Positions 8,155 through 16,485 are shown, numbered from the stretch's first letter. The stretch is DNA of 64,000 nucleotides from Acidimicrobiia bacterium (GCA_026002975.1 BPGJ01000010.1:1-64000), one strand, 5' to 3'. Numbers and translations: made by a program. Notes: generated by a model from the letters alone, not told the origin.

Positions 8155-10418
8155 ACCCGGATCGGATCCACCGGCGCACCCGCCGGCACATGGACCTGTG
8201 GGATCGGGTCAAGGTGCTGGTCACCCTGGCGGTCATCTCCGGGGGAATCGTCGGCAACCTGGTCGATCCCCCGTTCGTTCCGCTCGGCCAGGCCCTGGCC
8301 GACTTCGTGTCGTCCGGGGTAGGCCGCTTGCTGGTCGCGCTGATCGCCCTGGAGCTGATCCGTCAGACCCACTACTGGATCTCCGAGAGGTCGGCCGGCT
8401 ACCACTCCTTCTGGCAGGACCGGGTCTTCGGCCGGCTCGACCGCACCGTCTCGGAACGGATCTCCCCCTGGACCCGGTTCCGGATCGGCCGCTGGTTCCG
8501 GCTGATCCTCGCCGCGGTGGCCTACGCCTACATCGCCGACTACTTCATGGACTCGGTGAACTCCCCCTGGGAGGCCCTGGTCAACGCCCCCCGCATCATC
8601 GCCCAGGTGGTGTTCAGCCCGGTGGTGATCCAGGGGGTCGCCATCCTGTTCTTCGTCGTCATGCAGTTCGTGGCGATCTTCTGGTTCCTCTCCAGGGGCG
8701 GAGTCGACGTGGTTCTTCCCGAGGAGATCAAAACCAGGTTCTCGGACGTGTGGGGCCAAGACCACGTGTTGAGGCTGATCAAGGAGAACATCGCCTTCCT
8801 GGAGAAACCCGACGAGATCGAAGCCAAGGGGGGCTATCTCCCCGGTGGGATCCTCCTCTGGGGACCACCCGGCACCGGCAAGACCCTCATGGCCGAAGCC
8901 GTGGCAGGCGAAACCGGAAAACCCTTCGTGTTCGTCGAGCCGGGGGCCTTCCTCAACATGTTCTTCGGGGTGGGGGTCCTGAAGGTGAAGTCGCTGTATC
9001 GCAAGCTCCGGAAGCTGAGCCTGCGTCACGGCGGGGTGATCGTGTTCTTCGACGAAGCCGACTCGCTGGGGAGCCGAGGCGTGTTGGGCGGCCTGCAGAG
9101 CCCCGGCATGGCCCAGCCGGCGTCGACCGCCCTCGCCGGGTTCGACTGCAACGGCTTCGGGTACTTGACCCCTCAAGGGCAGGCCGCCGTCTTGTCTCAG
9201 CTCGGCCAGCCGGTCGAGGAGGAGCCTCCCCGCCGCCGGCTGTTCGACCGGATCATCGTGGGCGCCGGGATGGGCGGCGGCGGGATGGGGACCCTTCAGG
9301 CGCTCCTCACCGAGATGAACGGCCTGACCAAACCCCGGGGGATCGTCAACCGCATCCGCAAGATCCTCGGGTTCCGACCCAAACCGCCCCCCAAGTATCG
9401 GATCCTCCACATCATGGCCACCAACATGCCCAACGCCCTCGACGAGGCCCTCCTCAGACCTGGGCGCATCGACCGGATCTACAAGGTCGGCTACCCGTCG
9501 AAACAAGGGCGGAAGCAGACACTGGAGGGATACCTCGCCAAGGTCAAGCACGAGCTGACACCCGAACAGATCGACAAGCTGGCTACCGTCACCCCCTACT
9601 ACTCGGGAGCCAAGATCAAGGACCTGGTCAACGAGGCTCTCATCCAAGCCATCAGGGAAGGCCGGGACGCCATCACCTGGTCGGACATCTGGAAGGCCAA
9701 GGCCCTGAAAGAGCTCGGTCCCCCCGAGGACGCCGAGTACATCGTCAGGGAACGCCACGCGGTGGCGGTGCACGAAGCCTGCCACGCGGTGGTCGCCCAC
9801 CTCCTCCGCCGGCACATGGCCATCGACCTGGTCACCATCGAACGGCACGGCGACACCGGCGGGATGGTCAAGAACCTCCTCTCCGAAGATCGTTTCACCC
9901 AGTGGAGGTCCGAGTTCGAAGTCGACATCATGGTTTCGTTGGCGTCGCTGGCCGGAGAGCGGATGTTCTTCGGGGACGACAACTCGTCGGGAGTGACCGG
10001 CGATCTGAGATCGGCGACCGCCATCGCCGCCTACATGGAGGGCGTGTGGGGCATGGGTGAGCAGCTCGTGTCGTTCACAGTCGACCAGACGATGACCGGT
10101 CAACCCGCCAACCCCGCAGCCACCACCCTGCAGCGTCGTCGAGACGAGATCGACCGTCGCCTATCGGAGTTGTTCCGGCGAACCTGGGAGCTGCTCGACG
10201 AGAACCGGGACAAGGTGTTGGCCCTCGCCGCGGTGCTGGAAGAGAGGAAGACCATCTCCGGTGAGGAGGTGGCGGAGATCCTCGGGGAGCCGGCGGGGGC
10301 TCGGGCGATGCGCCGACCGGAGGGCTGGCAGGCCATCGACGAGCAGGCGGCCGAGGAGAGGAGAAGGCGTGCGCTGGCCCTACTCGACCGGTCGGAGGAC
10401 TCGAGCGGATCCGGGTAG
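8130..10418 (+). CDS. divergent FtsH-like membrane AAA+ zinc metalloprotease
   Basis: A 762-residue protein. Residues about 20-190 carry about four hydrophobic segments, where classical FtsH has two. The AAA module has Walker A GPPGTGKT at about 245, an FtsH-type pore region (MFFGVGVLKVKSLYRK), Walker B VIVFFDEAD at about 303, and SRH ATNMPNALDEALLRPGRIDR at about 428. The roughly 115 residues between Walker B and SRH include a Gly/Met-rich insert (GAGMGGGGMG). The M41 zinc motif is HEACH at 548, with Asp in TGDLRSATAIA near 625 as a likely third ligand. All catalytic residues are present, so membrane-protein degradation is likely. The start at 8130 has AGGTGG upstream and lies inside the lipoprotein gene. 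Confidence 0.85.
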   Translation: MVGEHEGLNPDRIHRRTRRHMDLWDRVKVLVTLAVISGGIVGNLVDPPFVPLGQALADFVSSGVGRLLVALIALELIRQTHYWISERSAGYHSFWQDRVFGRLDRTVSERISPWTRFRIGRWFRLILAAVAYAYIADYFMDSVNSPWEALVNAPRIIAQVVFSPVVIQGVAILFFVVMQFVAIFWFLSRGGVDVVLPEEIKTRFSDVWGQDHVLRLIKENIAFLEKPDEIEAKGGYLPGGILLWGPPGTGKTLMAEAVAGETGKPFVFVEPGAFLNMFFGVGVLKVKSLYRKLRKLSLRHGGVIVFFDEADSLGSRGVLGGLQSPGMAQPASTALAGFDCNGFGYLTPQGQAAVLSQLGQPVEEEPPRRRLFDRIIVGAGMGGGGMGTLQALLTEMNGLTKPRGIVNRIRKILGFRPKPPPKYRILHIMATNMPNALDEALLRPGRIDRIYKVGYPSKQGRKQTLEGYLAKVKHELTPEQIDKLATVTPYYSGAKIKDLVNEALIQAIREGRDAITWSDIWKAKALKELGPPEDAEYIVRERHAVAVHEACHAVVAHLLRRHMAIDLVTIERHGDTGGMVKNLLSEDRFTQWRSEFEVDIMVSLASLAGERMFFGDDNSSGVTGDLRSATAIAAYMEGVWGMGEQLVSFTVDQTMTGQPANPAATTLQRRRDEIDRRLSELFRRTWELLDENRDKVLALAAVLEERKTISGEEVAEILGEPAGARAMRRPEGWQAIDEQAAEERRRRALALLDRSEDSSGSG

Positions 10419-11555
10419 GTCGATCCGCCTGATCCGGCATCTGACCATCAGCTCCCGGGCCTCTTCCGTCGGGTCGACCGACAGTCGGATCAGCCGGCCG
10501 GCGTCGGCCATGAGGAAGTGCACTCCGTCACCCACCGCCCAGATCTCCACCTGGGTACCTTCGATGGGCGGAAGGTCGACGGGCAGCGAGCTGCCCGATC
10601 GGGGGTCGACGATCGCCAGGGCGGCTCCTACCGGCTGGGCGAGCACGGTCTGGTCGCTGAACCACCCGAACACCGCCAGCAGGTTCTCGGGGAGCGGCAG
10701 GACCTCATCGCCCGACGCCACCTCGAAGCGGGCCCGGCTGTCACCCGACGTCGCCAGCGCCAAGAGCAGCGCCCGCCCGTCGGGGGATCCCGTCGCTCCC
10801 AGAACCGGCTCCTCGCTTCGGAACACCTCCTCGGTCGGACCTCGTGTGACCGCCCACACCACCTGCTCGGCACCGTCGCGGGAGGCCACCAGCAACCTTC
10901 CTCTCGCCGACCCGACCAGGCGGAGCGCCTCCCCAGGGACCGGGATCGCCGACCCGTCGGAGCCCCGCACATATGGACCGTCCAGGTGGTAGACCACTCC
11001 GTCCACTGCGTACCACTCTCCGTCCGGGGGATCGAGGGATGTCCTGACCATGCGGGGGACGACAGGGTCGAGGGCCACCACCACGTCTTCCACCCACACC
11101 AATCGGGACAGGGGACCGCCATCCAGACCACCTTCGGAGAGCTCCGACAGGGGCACCTCCGGATAGGCAGTCCGGGCCAGCACTCCGAGGAGCGGTCCCC
11201 CGTCGGCGTTCTCGCCCAGCTCGACCTCGAGCGTCGAGTTCCGACCGTTGCGCACCACCTCCACGTCGACCACCGCGCCTACCGCGGATTCCCTCACCGC
11301 GGACTGCAGATCGGCCGCCGAAGCCACCCGACGACCGCCGAAGCCCACCACCACGTCTCCGGTCACCAGTACGCCGTCCGCCGCGGTGCCCTCCACCACC
11401 TCGAGGATGGAGGCTCCGAGCGGGTCGCCCGTCACCGCTGCGCACCGTCCCGGCTCGGGGAGCGCTTCGGCGACCCGCGGCAGCGGGCCCCGTGGGGGCG
11501 CCTGCTGGGCGCAGGCCACCACCAGAATCGACACCAGCCACAAGACTCGGCGCAC
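10380..11555 (-). CDS. PDZ-domain lipoprotein with C-terminal beta-rich domain
   Basis: A 391-residue lipoprotein: short signal RRVLWLVSILVVAC with lipobox Cys15. Residues about 45-125 form a PDZ-like domain (LGASILEVVEGTAADGVLVTGDVVVGFGGRRV), typical of periplasmic protein-quality factors. The remaining 260 residues contain repeated WVEDVVVALDP / LLVASRDGAEQVVWAV / AALAIVDPRSG strands resembling a beta-propeller. No protease triad is evident. It is convergent with the FtsH-like gene (39-nt overlap) and divergent from add through overlapping -10 elements. GTG 11555 is preceded by TAGCCT at 8 nt. Confidence 0.75.
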   Translation of the reverse strand: MRRVLWLVSILVVACAQQAPPRGPLPRVAEALPEPGRCAAVTGDPLGASILEVVEGTAADGVLVTGDVVVGFGGRRVASAADLQSAVRESAVGAVVDVEVVRNGRNSTLEVELGENADGGPLLGVLARTAYPEVPLSELSEGGLDGGPLSRLVWVEDVVVALDPVVPRMVRTSLDPPDGEWYAVDGVVYHLDGPYVRGSDGSAIPVPGEALRLVGSARGRLLVASRDGAEQVVWAVTRGPTEEVFRSEEPVLGATGSPDGRALLLALATSGDSRARFEVASGDEVLPLPENLLAVFGWFSDQTVLAQPVGAALAIVDPRSGSSLPVDLPPIEGTQVEIWAVGDGVHFLMADAGRLIRLSVDPTEEARELMVRCRIRRIDLPGSARVLRPVE

Positions 11556-11563
11556 GACGCGGG

Positions 11564-11573
11564 AGGCTACCGT
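11564..11573. promoter_or_regulatory. overlapping divergent -10 elements
   Basis: AGGCTACCGT gives TAGCCT on the minus strand (8 nt before the PDZ lipoprotein GTG at 11555) and TACCGT on the plus strand (8 nt before the add GTG at 11582). It is nearly identical to the element at 3733-3742. Confidence 0.5.
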
Positions 11574-11581
11574 TGCCAGAG

Positions 11582-12634
11582 GTGCTGCTCCCCTCTGTGC
11601 TGCTACACGACCACCTCGACGGTGGCCTCCGACCCCAGACCGTGATCGAACTGGCAGCTGCCGCCGGCCACCCGCTCCCCGCCGACGACGCCCAGAGCCT
11701 GGCCGCCTACTTCGACCAGAAGAGATCCGGCTCGTTGGAGCGCTACCTGGAGGCGTTCACCCACACCATCGCGGTCATGCAAACCCGTACTGCGTTGACG
11801 CGGGTCGCCCGGGAAGCCGCCGAGGACCTGGTCGAAGACGGAGTGGTGTACGCCGAGATCCGATTCGCCCCTCTCCTCCACACTCGGCGGGGTTTGACCA
11901 GCGACGAGGTGGTCGAGGCGGTGGTCGACGGTCTGCGGGAGGTGCCCGAGCTGGCTTGGGGTCTGATCCTGTGCGCCATCCGTTCCGACCGGGACTCGGA
12001 TCGGGTAGCCGAACTGGCGATCCGTCACTCACCACGGGTGGTCGCGTTCGACCTGGCCGGGCCGGAGAAGGGCCACCCGCCGGAGCTGCACCTGCCGGCG
12101 ATCCGGCGTGTCAAGGAATACGGGCTGGGGGTGACCCTCCACGCAGGCGAGGCGGCGGGTCCGGCTTCGATCGCTTCTGCCCTGCTCCGATGCGGCGCCG
12201 ACAGGATCGGCCACGGCGTCGACGTAGTCGAAGACTGTGTGATGGAATCCGGTGAGATCCGTGCGGTGGGTCGTCTGGCCGGTCTGGTCAGGGACCGGCG
12301 GGTTCCTCTCGAGATCTGCCCGAGCTCCAACCTGGCCACCAAACGCTGGGCGGCGGAGGAGCATCCCGTGGGAGCTCTCCACCGGGCCGGGTTCACGGTC
12401 ACCATCAACACCGACAACCGGCTGATGAGTGCCACCCGACAGTCGGCCGAGCTGGAACTGGTGGCCCGCCGACACGGGTTCGGGATCGACGACCTCGCCT
12501 TGGTTACCCGGCGGTCGCTTGCCGCGGCGTTCTGTCCTGAGCCTCTCCGGCGGGAGCTGTGGGAGAACAGGATCGCCCCCGCCTATCGGAAGGCAGGGGC
12601 GTCGGTCAGTCCCCGCTGGGTGCCCGACTGCTGA
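11582..12634 (+). CDS. add: adenosine deaminase
   Basis: A 350-residue amidohydrolase that deaminates adenosine/deoxyadenosine to inosine in purine salvage. Visible zinc and catalytic motifs are LLHDHLDGG (HxH) near the N-terminus, VTLHAGE, RIGHGVD, EICPSSN and INTDNRLMS. NTDN in place of NTDD is, from memory, common in actinobacterial Add. The GTG at 11582 has TACCGT at leaderless spacing. A TTG at 11573 with GGGAGG six nt upstream is a credible alternative adding three residues. The 3' end overlaps the convergent hydrolase by 29 nt. The hpt gene at 17.0 kb is in the same salvage pathway. Confidence 0.92.
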   Translation: MLLPSVLLHDHLDGGLRPQTVIELAAAAGHPLPADDAQSLAAYFDQKRSGSLERYLEAFTHTIAVMQTRTALTRVAREAAEDLVEDGVVYAEIRFAPLLHTRRGLTSDEVVEAVVDGLREVPELAWGLILCAIRSDRDSDRVAELAIRHSPRVVAFDLAGPEKGHPPELHLPAIRRVKEYGLGVTLHAGEAAGPASIASALLRCGADRIGHGVDVVEDCVMESGEIRAVGRLAGLVRDRRVPLEICPSSNLATKRWAAEEHPVGALHRAGFTVTINTDNRLMSATRQSAELELVARRHGFGIDDLALVTRRSLAAAFCPEPLRRELWENRIAPAYRKAGASVSPRWVPDC

Positions 12635-13427
12635 GCCAGTCCACCACTTCGTCGACCACCTCCATCCCCTCCGGCTCGTTGAACAGCTCGTGCCGCAGCC
12701 GCGGATAGAGACGCCGTTCGACCGCGGGTACGGCCGCGAGCGGAGCCGTGACCGCGGCCGGGACGATGGTGTCGTCCCCGCCGTGGAGCACCAGGGTCGG
12801 AACACCGATGCTGTCCACCTTCCCGGCCACCCGGCCCATCGCCGAGAACAGCGCTGCCCCCAGTCGCGCGGTGCTGGAGGTGACGACCAGCGGGTCGGCG
12901 AAGTACGCCTCCCCCACCTTGGGGTCCCGGGAGAGCTGCTCCCCCCGGATCATGTTCGGCACCTTCAACCTGCCGGCCAGGCGACCCAACAGTAGGGCGG
13001 CGGGCCGTTGCCACGCTCTTCCTCCTCCCAAGGCGGGCGCGCTCAGCACCAAGGCCGAGGGCGCCGGGAGGCGTTGGGAGACCACGTAGTCGAGGGCGAT
13101 CAGTCCGCCCATGGAGTGTCCCAGCAGGAACACCGGACCCCGGTCCGACAGTCGGCGCATGTGCCCCTCGACCTGGTCGAGCCACAGCGACCAGTCCTCG
13201 ATGTCGGCTCTGGGTCCGCTGGAGGCGCCGAAGCCGATCAGGTCGAACCCCACCACGTCCAGACCGGCCGCGGCCATCCGCTTCCCCACCCGTTCGTAGC
13301 GTCCCGAGTGCTCACCTAGGCCGTGGACCAGCAGCACGGTTCCCCACCGGTCCTTGGACGCGGTCCACTCTCTCACCAGCTCGGTGTGGCCACCGACGGT
13401 GTCGGCCGGCCGGGCGACGCTGGTCAC
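12606..13427 (-). CDS. alpha/beta hydrolase, monoacylglycerol lipase-like
   Basis: A 273-residue serine hydrolase. It shows VLLVHGLGEHSGRY (oxyanion region), DLIGFGASSGPR, nucleophile elbow GHSMGG, PTLVLHGGDD (Asp) and YPRLRHELFNEPE (His), the pattern of lysophospholipase/monoacylglycerol lipases. GTG 13427 forms a GTGA overlap with the gcvT stop and has GAGGG upstream. It is the last gene of the MerR / nuclease-like / gcvT operon. The lipid substrate is inferred from family resemblance only. Confidence 0.88.
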   Translation of the reverse strand: MTSVARPADTVGGHTELVREWTASKDRWGTVLLVHGLGEHSGRYERVGKRMAAAGLDVVGFDLIGFGASSGPRADIEDWSLWLDQVEGHMRRLSDRGPVFLLGHSMGGLIALDYVVSQRLPAPSALVLSAPALGGGRAWQRPAALLLGRLAGRLKVPNMIRGEQLSRDPKVGEAYFADPLVVTSSTARLGAALFSAMGRVAGKVDSIGVPTLVLHGGDDTIVPAAVTAPLAAVPAVERRLYPRLRHELFNEPEGMEVVDEVVDWLSSRAPSGD

Positions 13428-14467
13428 GTTGCCCTCACGAACGGTGGTTCGGTCCGCTCGACCGGCACCCACCGTCCCCGGGTCTCCAGCTCGATTGGTG
13501 AGTCGGTGGGTGGTCTGAGGTAGCCCAGCCCGATCCCTCGCTCCAGCATGGGGCTGAAGTTACCCGAAGTCACCCACCCTTCGGAGCCGTCGGCCCGGAG
13601 TCGGTTGCCCGCCCGGGGGATCGTCCTCCCCGCCGTGACGAAGCCGACCAGCTTCTTGCCGACGCCGTTCCGGCGTTGCTCCAACAGCGCCTCCCTACCC
13701 CGGAACTTCCGGTCGAAGTCCACCACGAAGTCGAGACCGGCTTCCAGCGGTGTGGTGTCCTCGTCCAGCTCGTTCCCCCACAGGGGCAGACCGGCCTCCA
13801 ACCTGAGGGTGTCCCGGGCACCCAGCCCGCAGGGTTGCACACCGGCCTCGACCAGTTCGGCGGCGATCCTCTCACCGTCGGAGGGTCCGCAGACGATCTC
13901 GCCTCCCGCCTCCCCCGTGTAGCCGGTCCCCGCTCCCAGGATCCGTCCTTCCTGCCCGACCCAGGTCCGGAACCGGCGGGGCGCCCAGCCCAGGATCCGC
14001 TCCAGGACGGCGGGAGCGTCCGGGCCTTGGACGGCCAGACACACGGTGTCTCCCCGAAGGTCGAGGCGTTGGGCGGTGGGAGCTTCGGCCGCCAACATGG
14101 CCATGACCCTCTCGTGGTTGGCGGCGTTGGGTTGGACGAGGTAGTCGTCGGTGTGGAGACACCACACGATCATGTCGTCGACCACTCCCCCGCGTTCGTT
14201 GAGGACCATGGTGTATCTGGCCCGACCGGGTTCGGGGATCCTCCCGCAGGTCAGCCGGCGTAGGGCGGCGTCGGCTCCTCGGCCCCGCCACCGGAACCGC
14301 CCCAGATGCGACACGTCGAACCAGCCGGCCGACGTCCGAACGGCACGGTGTTCGGCCAGCACCGACCCGTAGTGCAGGGGCATCTCCCAGCCGGCGAACC
14401 GGGTGAATCGGGCTCCCAGACGTCGATGCAGTTCGTGGAGGGGGCTCCGGAGGGTCGCTTCGGTCAA
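13424..14467 (-). CDS. gcvT: aminomethyltransferase (glycine cleavage T protein)
   Basis: A 347-residue GcvT-fold protein. It begins LHELHRRLGARFTRFAGWEMPLHYGS and shows DVSHLGRFRWRG, GYTGEAGGEI and GLGARDTLRLEAGLPLWGNEL, all standard for T protein, which transfers the methylene group to tetrahydrofolate. YgfZ-type homologues have a KGCYxGQE motif that is not seen here; FRGREAL stands in its place. The H protein gene is 5 kb away at 19.7 kb, and no gcvP is in the window. It lies in an operon behind the PD-(D/E)XK-like gene with a 4-nt overlap. Confidence 0.88.
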   Translation of the reverse strand: MTEATLRSPLHELHRRLGARFTRFAGWEMPLHYGSVLAEHRAVRTSAGWFDVSHLGRFRWRGRGADAALRRLTCGRIPEPGRARYTMVLNERGGVVDDMIVWCLHTDDYLVQPNAANHERVMAMLAAEAPTAQRLDLRGDTVCLAVQGPDAPAVLERILGWAPRRFRTWVGQEGRILGAGTGYTGEAGGEIVCGPSDGERIAAELVEAGVQPCGLGARDTLRLEAGLPLWGNELDEDTTPLEAGLDFVVDFDRKFRGREALLEQRRNGVGKKLVGFVTAGRTIPRAGNRLRADGSEGWVTSGNFSPMLERGIGLGYLRPPTDSPIELETRGRWVPVERTEPPFVRAT

Positions 14468-14898
14468 GCCCCGCCGACTCCCCGCTCGTCGAGCCGGACG
14501 ACCCGGGGCGGGCCGGGGATTCGGGTGGGAGCAGCCACCTCGACGTTGTCGGGTTCTTCCAGGCCGTACTTCACCACCAGGTGGAGATAGTCACGCTGGT
14601 AGAGGACCTTGCAGCGGATGTCTGGGTAGAGCACCCTGAGGCGCCGGACCTTGGCGTTCTTCTTGGTGACCAGCTTCTGTCTCATGGTGGTGATCTCGAT
14701 GTAGAGATCCTCTTCCGGGAGATAGAAGTCGGGGGTGAAGAACTGGGTAGTTTCGCCCTGCCTGTTCCAAGCTATGGGAAACGACCGCGGCTCGTACTCC
14801 CAAGCGATGTCGTAGAAGTCGAGGAGGAGGGCGAACTGGCGCTCGCTCTGGTGGGCGAACGCCACCTCCTGGGCCGTGGGACGGGGTCGGTCGGTCAG
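14464..14898 (-). CDS. PD-(D/E)XK nuclease-like small protein, probable CTG start
   Basis: A protein of about 144 residues that I recognise only by fold signature: SERQFALLLDFYDIAWEYEP, then FFTPDFYLPEEDLYIEITTM, and a basic KLVTKKNAKVRRLR helix. The PDF...YIEI pattern matches the acidic core of PD-(D/E)XK endonucleases, although the usual Lys after the Glu is not at its normal place. The frame begins at a CTG that overlaps the MerR stop (CTGA). The first ordinary start is GTG 14865, which would remove 11 residues and has no usable upstream spacing. It sits between merR and gcvT; its role there is unknown. Confidence 0.65.
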   Translation of the reverse strand: MTDRPRPTAQEVAFAHQSERQFALLLDFYDIAWEYEPRSFPIAWNRQGETTQFFTPDFYLPEEDLYIEITTMRQKLVTKKNAKVRRLRVLYPDIRCKVLYQRDYLHLVVKYGLEEPDNVEVAAPTRIPGPPRVVRLDERGVGGA

Positions 14899-15404
14899 CG
14901 TGCCTCCGCGGTGGCCAAACCTTCCTCGTCGGACCCGGCGGGAAACAGCTCGAGGATCTCGCCCTCCAGCTCCTCCTGTACAGGCCCGACCGCGATCCCG
15001 AACACCCCCTGCCCCCGTCGGAACACGTCGACCACCTCGTCCGGACTGTGCGCGGCGTAGATGGTCTGGCCGTCGGACAGCAGGGTCACGTCCGACAACG
15101 GCTGGTCGCTGGCGAGCTGCCTGCGGAGGATCTCCACCGCCGACCGGATCTTCTTCAGGCTCATTCCCGCGTCGAGCAGGCGCTTGATCACCTTGAGCTG
15201 CACCACGTCCGAGAACGAGTAGAGGCGCTGGGAACCCGACCCGCGGGCTTCCCTGAGGGACGGGCGGAGCAGGTCGGTGCGAGCCCAGTAGTCGAGCTGA
15301 CGGTAGGTGATGCCCACCAGCTTGCACACCTGAGGCGCCCGAAAGCCTTCCATGGCACCCGAGGGTGACGCCGTTTGGCTGCTGCCGGTGTGTTGGGCGG
15401 CCAC
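14895..15404 (-). CDS. MerR-family regulator, Rv1830-like
   Basis: A 169-residue protein with an N-terminal winged HTH (FRAPQVCKLVGITYRQLDYWARTDLLRPS, QRLYSFSDVVQLKVIKRLLDAGMSLKKIRSAV at about 20-95) and a C-terminal acidic domain without metal-binding Cys. This is the actinobacterial MerR type linked to DUF151 and GarA genes. It heads the operon to the hydrolase. GTG 15404 has GGGAGGTAAGGAA upstream. A TTGACA/TAGCTT promoter and an inverted repeat TTAC-N6-GTAA lie ahead of it, so autoregulation is plausible. Confidence 0.88.
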   Translation of the reverse strand: MAAQHTGSSQTASPSGAMEGFRAPQVCKLVGITYRQLDYWARTDLLRPSLREARGSGSQRLYSFSDVVQLKVIKRLLDAGMSLKKIRSAVEILRRQLASDQPLSDVTLLSDGQTIYAAHSPDEVVDVFRRGQGVFGIAVGPVQEELEGEILELFPAGSDEEGLATAEAR

Positions 15405-15422
15405 TTCCTTACCTCCCGGTTG

Positions 15423-15436
15423 TTACACGTCCGTAA
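15423..15436. promoter_or_regulatory. inverted repeat TTAC-N6-GTAA, possible MerR operator
   Basis: TTACACGTCCGTAA lies between the -10 box and the ribosome site of the MerR gene. The arms are only 4 bp, so the call rests mainly on location; MerR proteins normally bind dyads at their own promoters. Confidence 0.3.
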
Positions 15437-15442
15437 TTCGGC

Positions 15443-15472
15443 AAGCTAGCCGCCCCGGCGGACGATTGTCAA
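15443..15472 (-). promoter_or_regulatory. sigma70-type promoter of the merR-gcvT operon
   Basis: A perfect -35 TTGACA (15467-15472) is followed after 18 bp by TAGCTT (15443-15448). This is the best -35/-10 pair in the window. The downstream leader of about 35 nt carries a Shine-Dalgarno site, so this transcript is leadered. Confidence 0.6.
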
Positions 15473-15492
15473 CAACCGGGTGTGGAAAACGG

Positions 15493-16485
15493 TCAGTCGG
15501 CGAGCAGCCTGGCGGCCTCCTCGACCTCCCCTCGGGAGCCGACCACGATGACCATCCGGCCAGGTTCGATCGCTTGTTCGGGGGATGGCGCAGTCAGGAG
15601 CCGTCCGTTGCGATCCTCGACAGCCAGGATCAGCGCTCCGCTCTTCTCCCGGATCCCGGACTCTCGGATGGTCTTACCGGCCATCGGGCTGTTCGGTGAC
15701 ACTACCACCTCCTCCACCGCGAACTCGATGGCTCGTCCCCGGACGAAGACATCGAAGAACTCGGTCAATTCGGGTTCGACCGTCATCGCCGCCAGCCGTT
15801 CCGCTCCCACCACCTGCGGTGCGACGATCCGGTCGGCGCCGGCGAGGCGCAGTTTGGGTTCGGACTCGGCTTCCGACGCCCGGGAGACGATGTGGAGGTC
15901 GGGACGTAGAGCCCGGGCGGACAGGACGATGACCAGGTTGTCGGCGTCGAGCCGCACACATGCGACCAGGGCCCGGGCCCGGTCGATACCCGCCTGGCGG
16001 AGGACGTCGTTGTGGGTGGCGTCACCCGCCACCACGAAGGCCCCAGCCTGGGTGGCCTGTTCCACCCGGGCGGGGTCGGTTTCGACCACCACCACGTCGA
16101 CGTCGCGGCTCCGGAGGGCTTCCCACACCCGGCGTCCCACCCGACCGAAACCACACAGGATGACGTGGTTCTGGAGTCGGTCGATCATGGTTTGGACCCT
16201 GGTTCTCTGTCGGGTCACCGAGTAGGCGACGAGCTGTTCCAGCGCAGCCCCAGCAGTGTAGAAGGCCAGACCCACACCTCCCACCATGATCCCTATCGTC
16301 AACACCTGCCCGACCCGGGACAGTTCGAACACCTCCCGGAAACCGACCGTGCTGATGGTGACCATCACCATGTAGAAGGCGTCGAACCAGCCGACCCCTT
16401 CCACCAGCACATATGCCGCAGTTCCCAGGACGATCAGGGCGGCCAGAGAGACGAGGCCGATCCTCAGCCGTACGGGCGGTGTCAC
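15493..16485 (-). CDS. two-TM potassium channel with TrkA-N/TrkA-C (RCK) domains
   Basis: A 330-residue channel subunit. The first TM segment is about 10-28, a pore helix with filter-like TISTVGFREV is at 43-52, and the second TM is about 60-85. A Rossmann RCK domain follows (VILCGFGRVGRRVWEAL at about 108, VVVVETDPARVEQA, VAGDATHNDVL), then a TrkA-C domain near 250-330. TVGFREV replaces the classical TVGYGD, a variant found in single-gene TrkA-type channels, so selectivity is probable but not certain. GTG 16485 overlaps the DUF151 stop (GTGA). Confidence 0.85.
   Translation of the reverse strand: MTPPVRLRIGLVSLAALIVLGTAAYVLVEGVGWFDAFYMVMVTISTVGFREVFELSRVGQVLTIGIMVGGVGLAFYTAGAALEQLVAYSVTRQRTRVQTMIDRLQNHVILCGFGRVGRRVWEALRSRDVDVVVVETDPARVEQATQAGAFVVAGDATHNDVLRQAGIDRARALVACVRLDADNLVIVLSARALRPDLHIVSRASEAESEPKLRLAGADRIVAPQVVGAERLAAMTVEPELTEFFDVFVRGRAIEFAVEEVVVSPNSPMAGKTIRESGIREKSGALILAVEDRNGRLLTAPSPEQAIEPGRMVIVVGSRGEVEEAARLLAD

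Noticed and set aside
8100-10103. 667-aa minus-strand open frame
   Set aside because: Antisense to the FtsH-like protease; low-complexity Asp/His/Glu/Leu translation without domains.
13424-14467. YgfZ-type folate protein instead of GcvT
   Set aside because: The YgfZ signature KGCYxGQE is absent and the GcvT blocks, including GARDTLRLEAGLPLWGNEL, are present.
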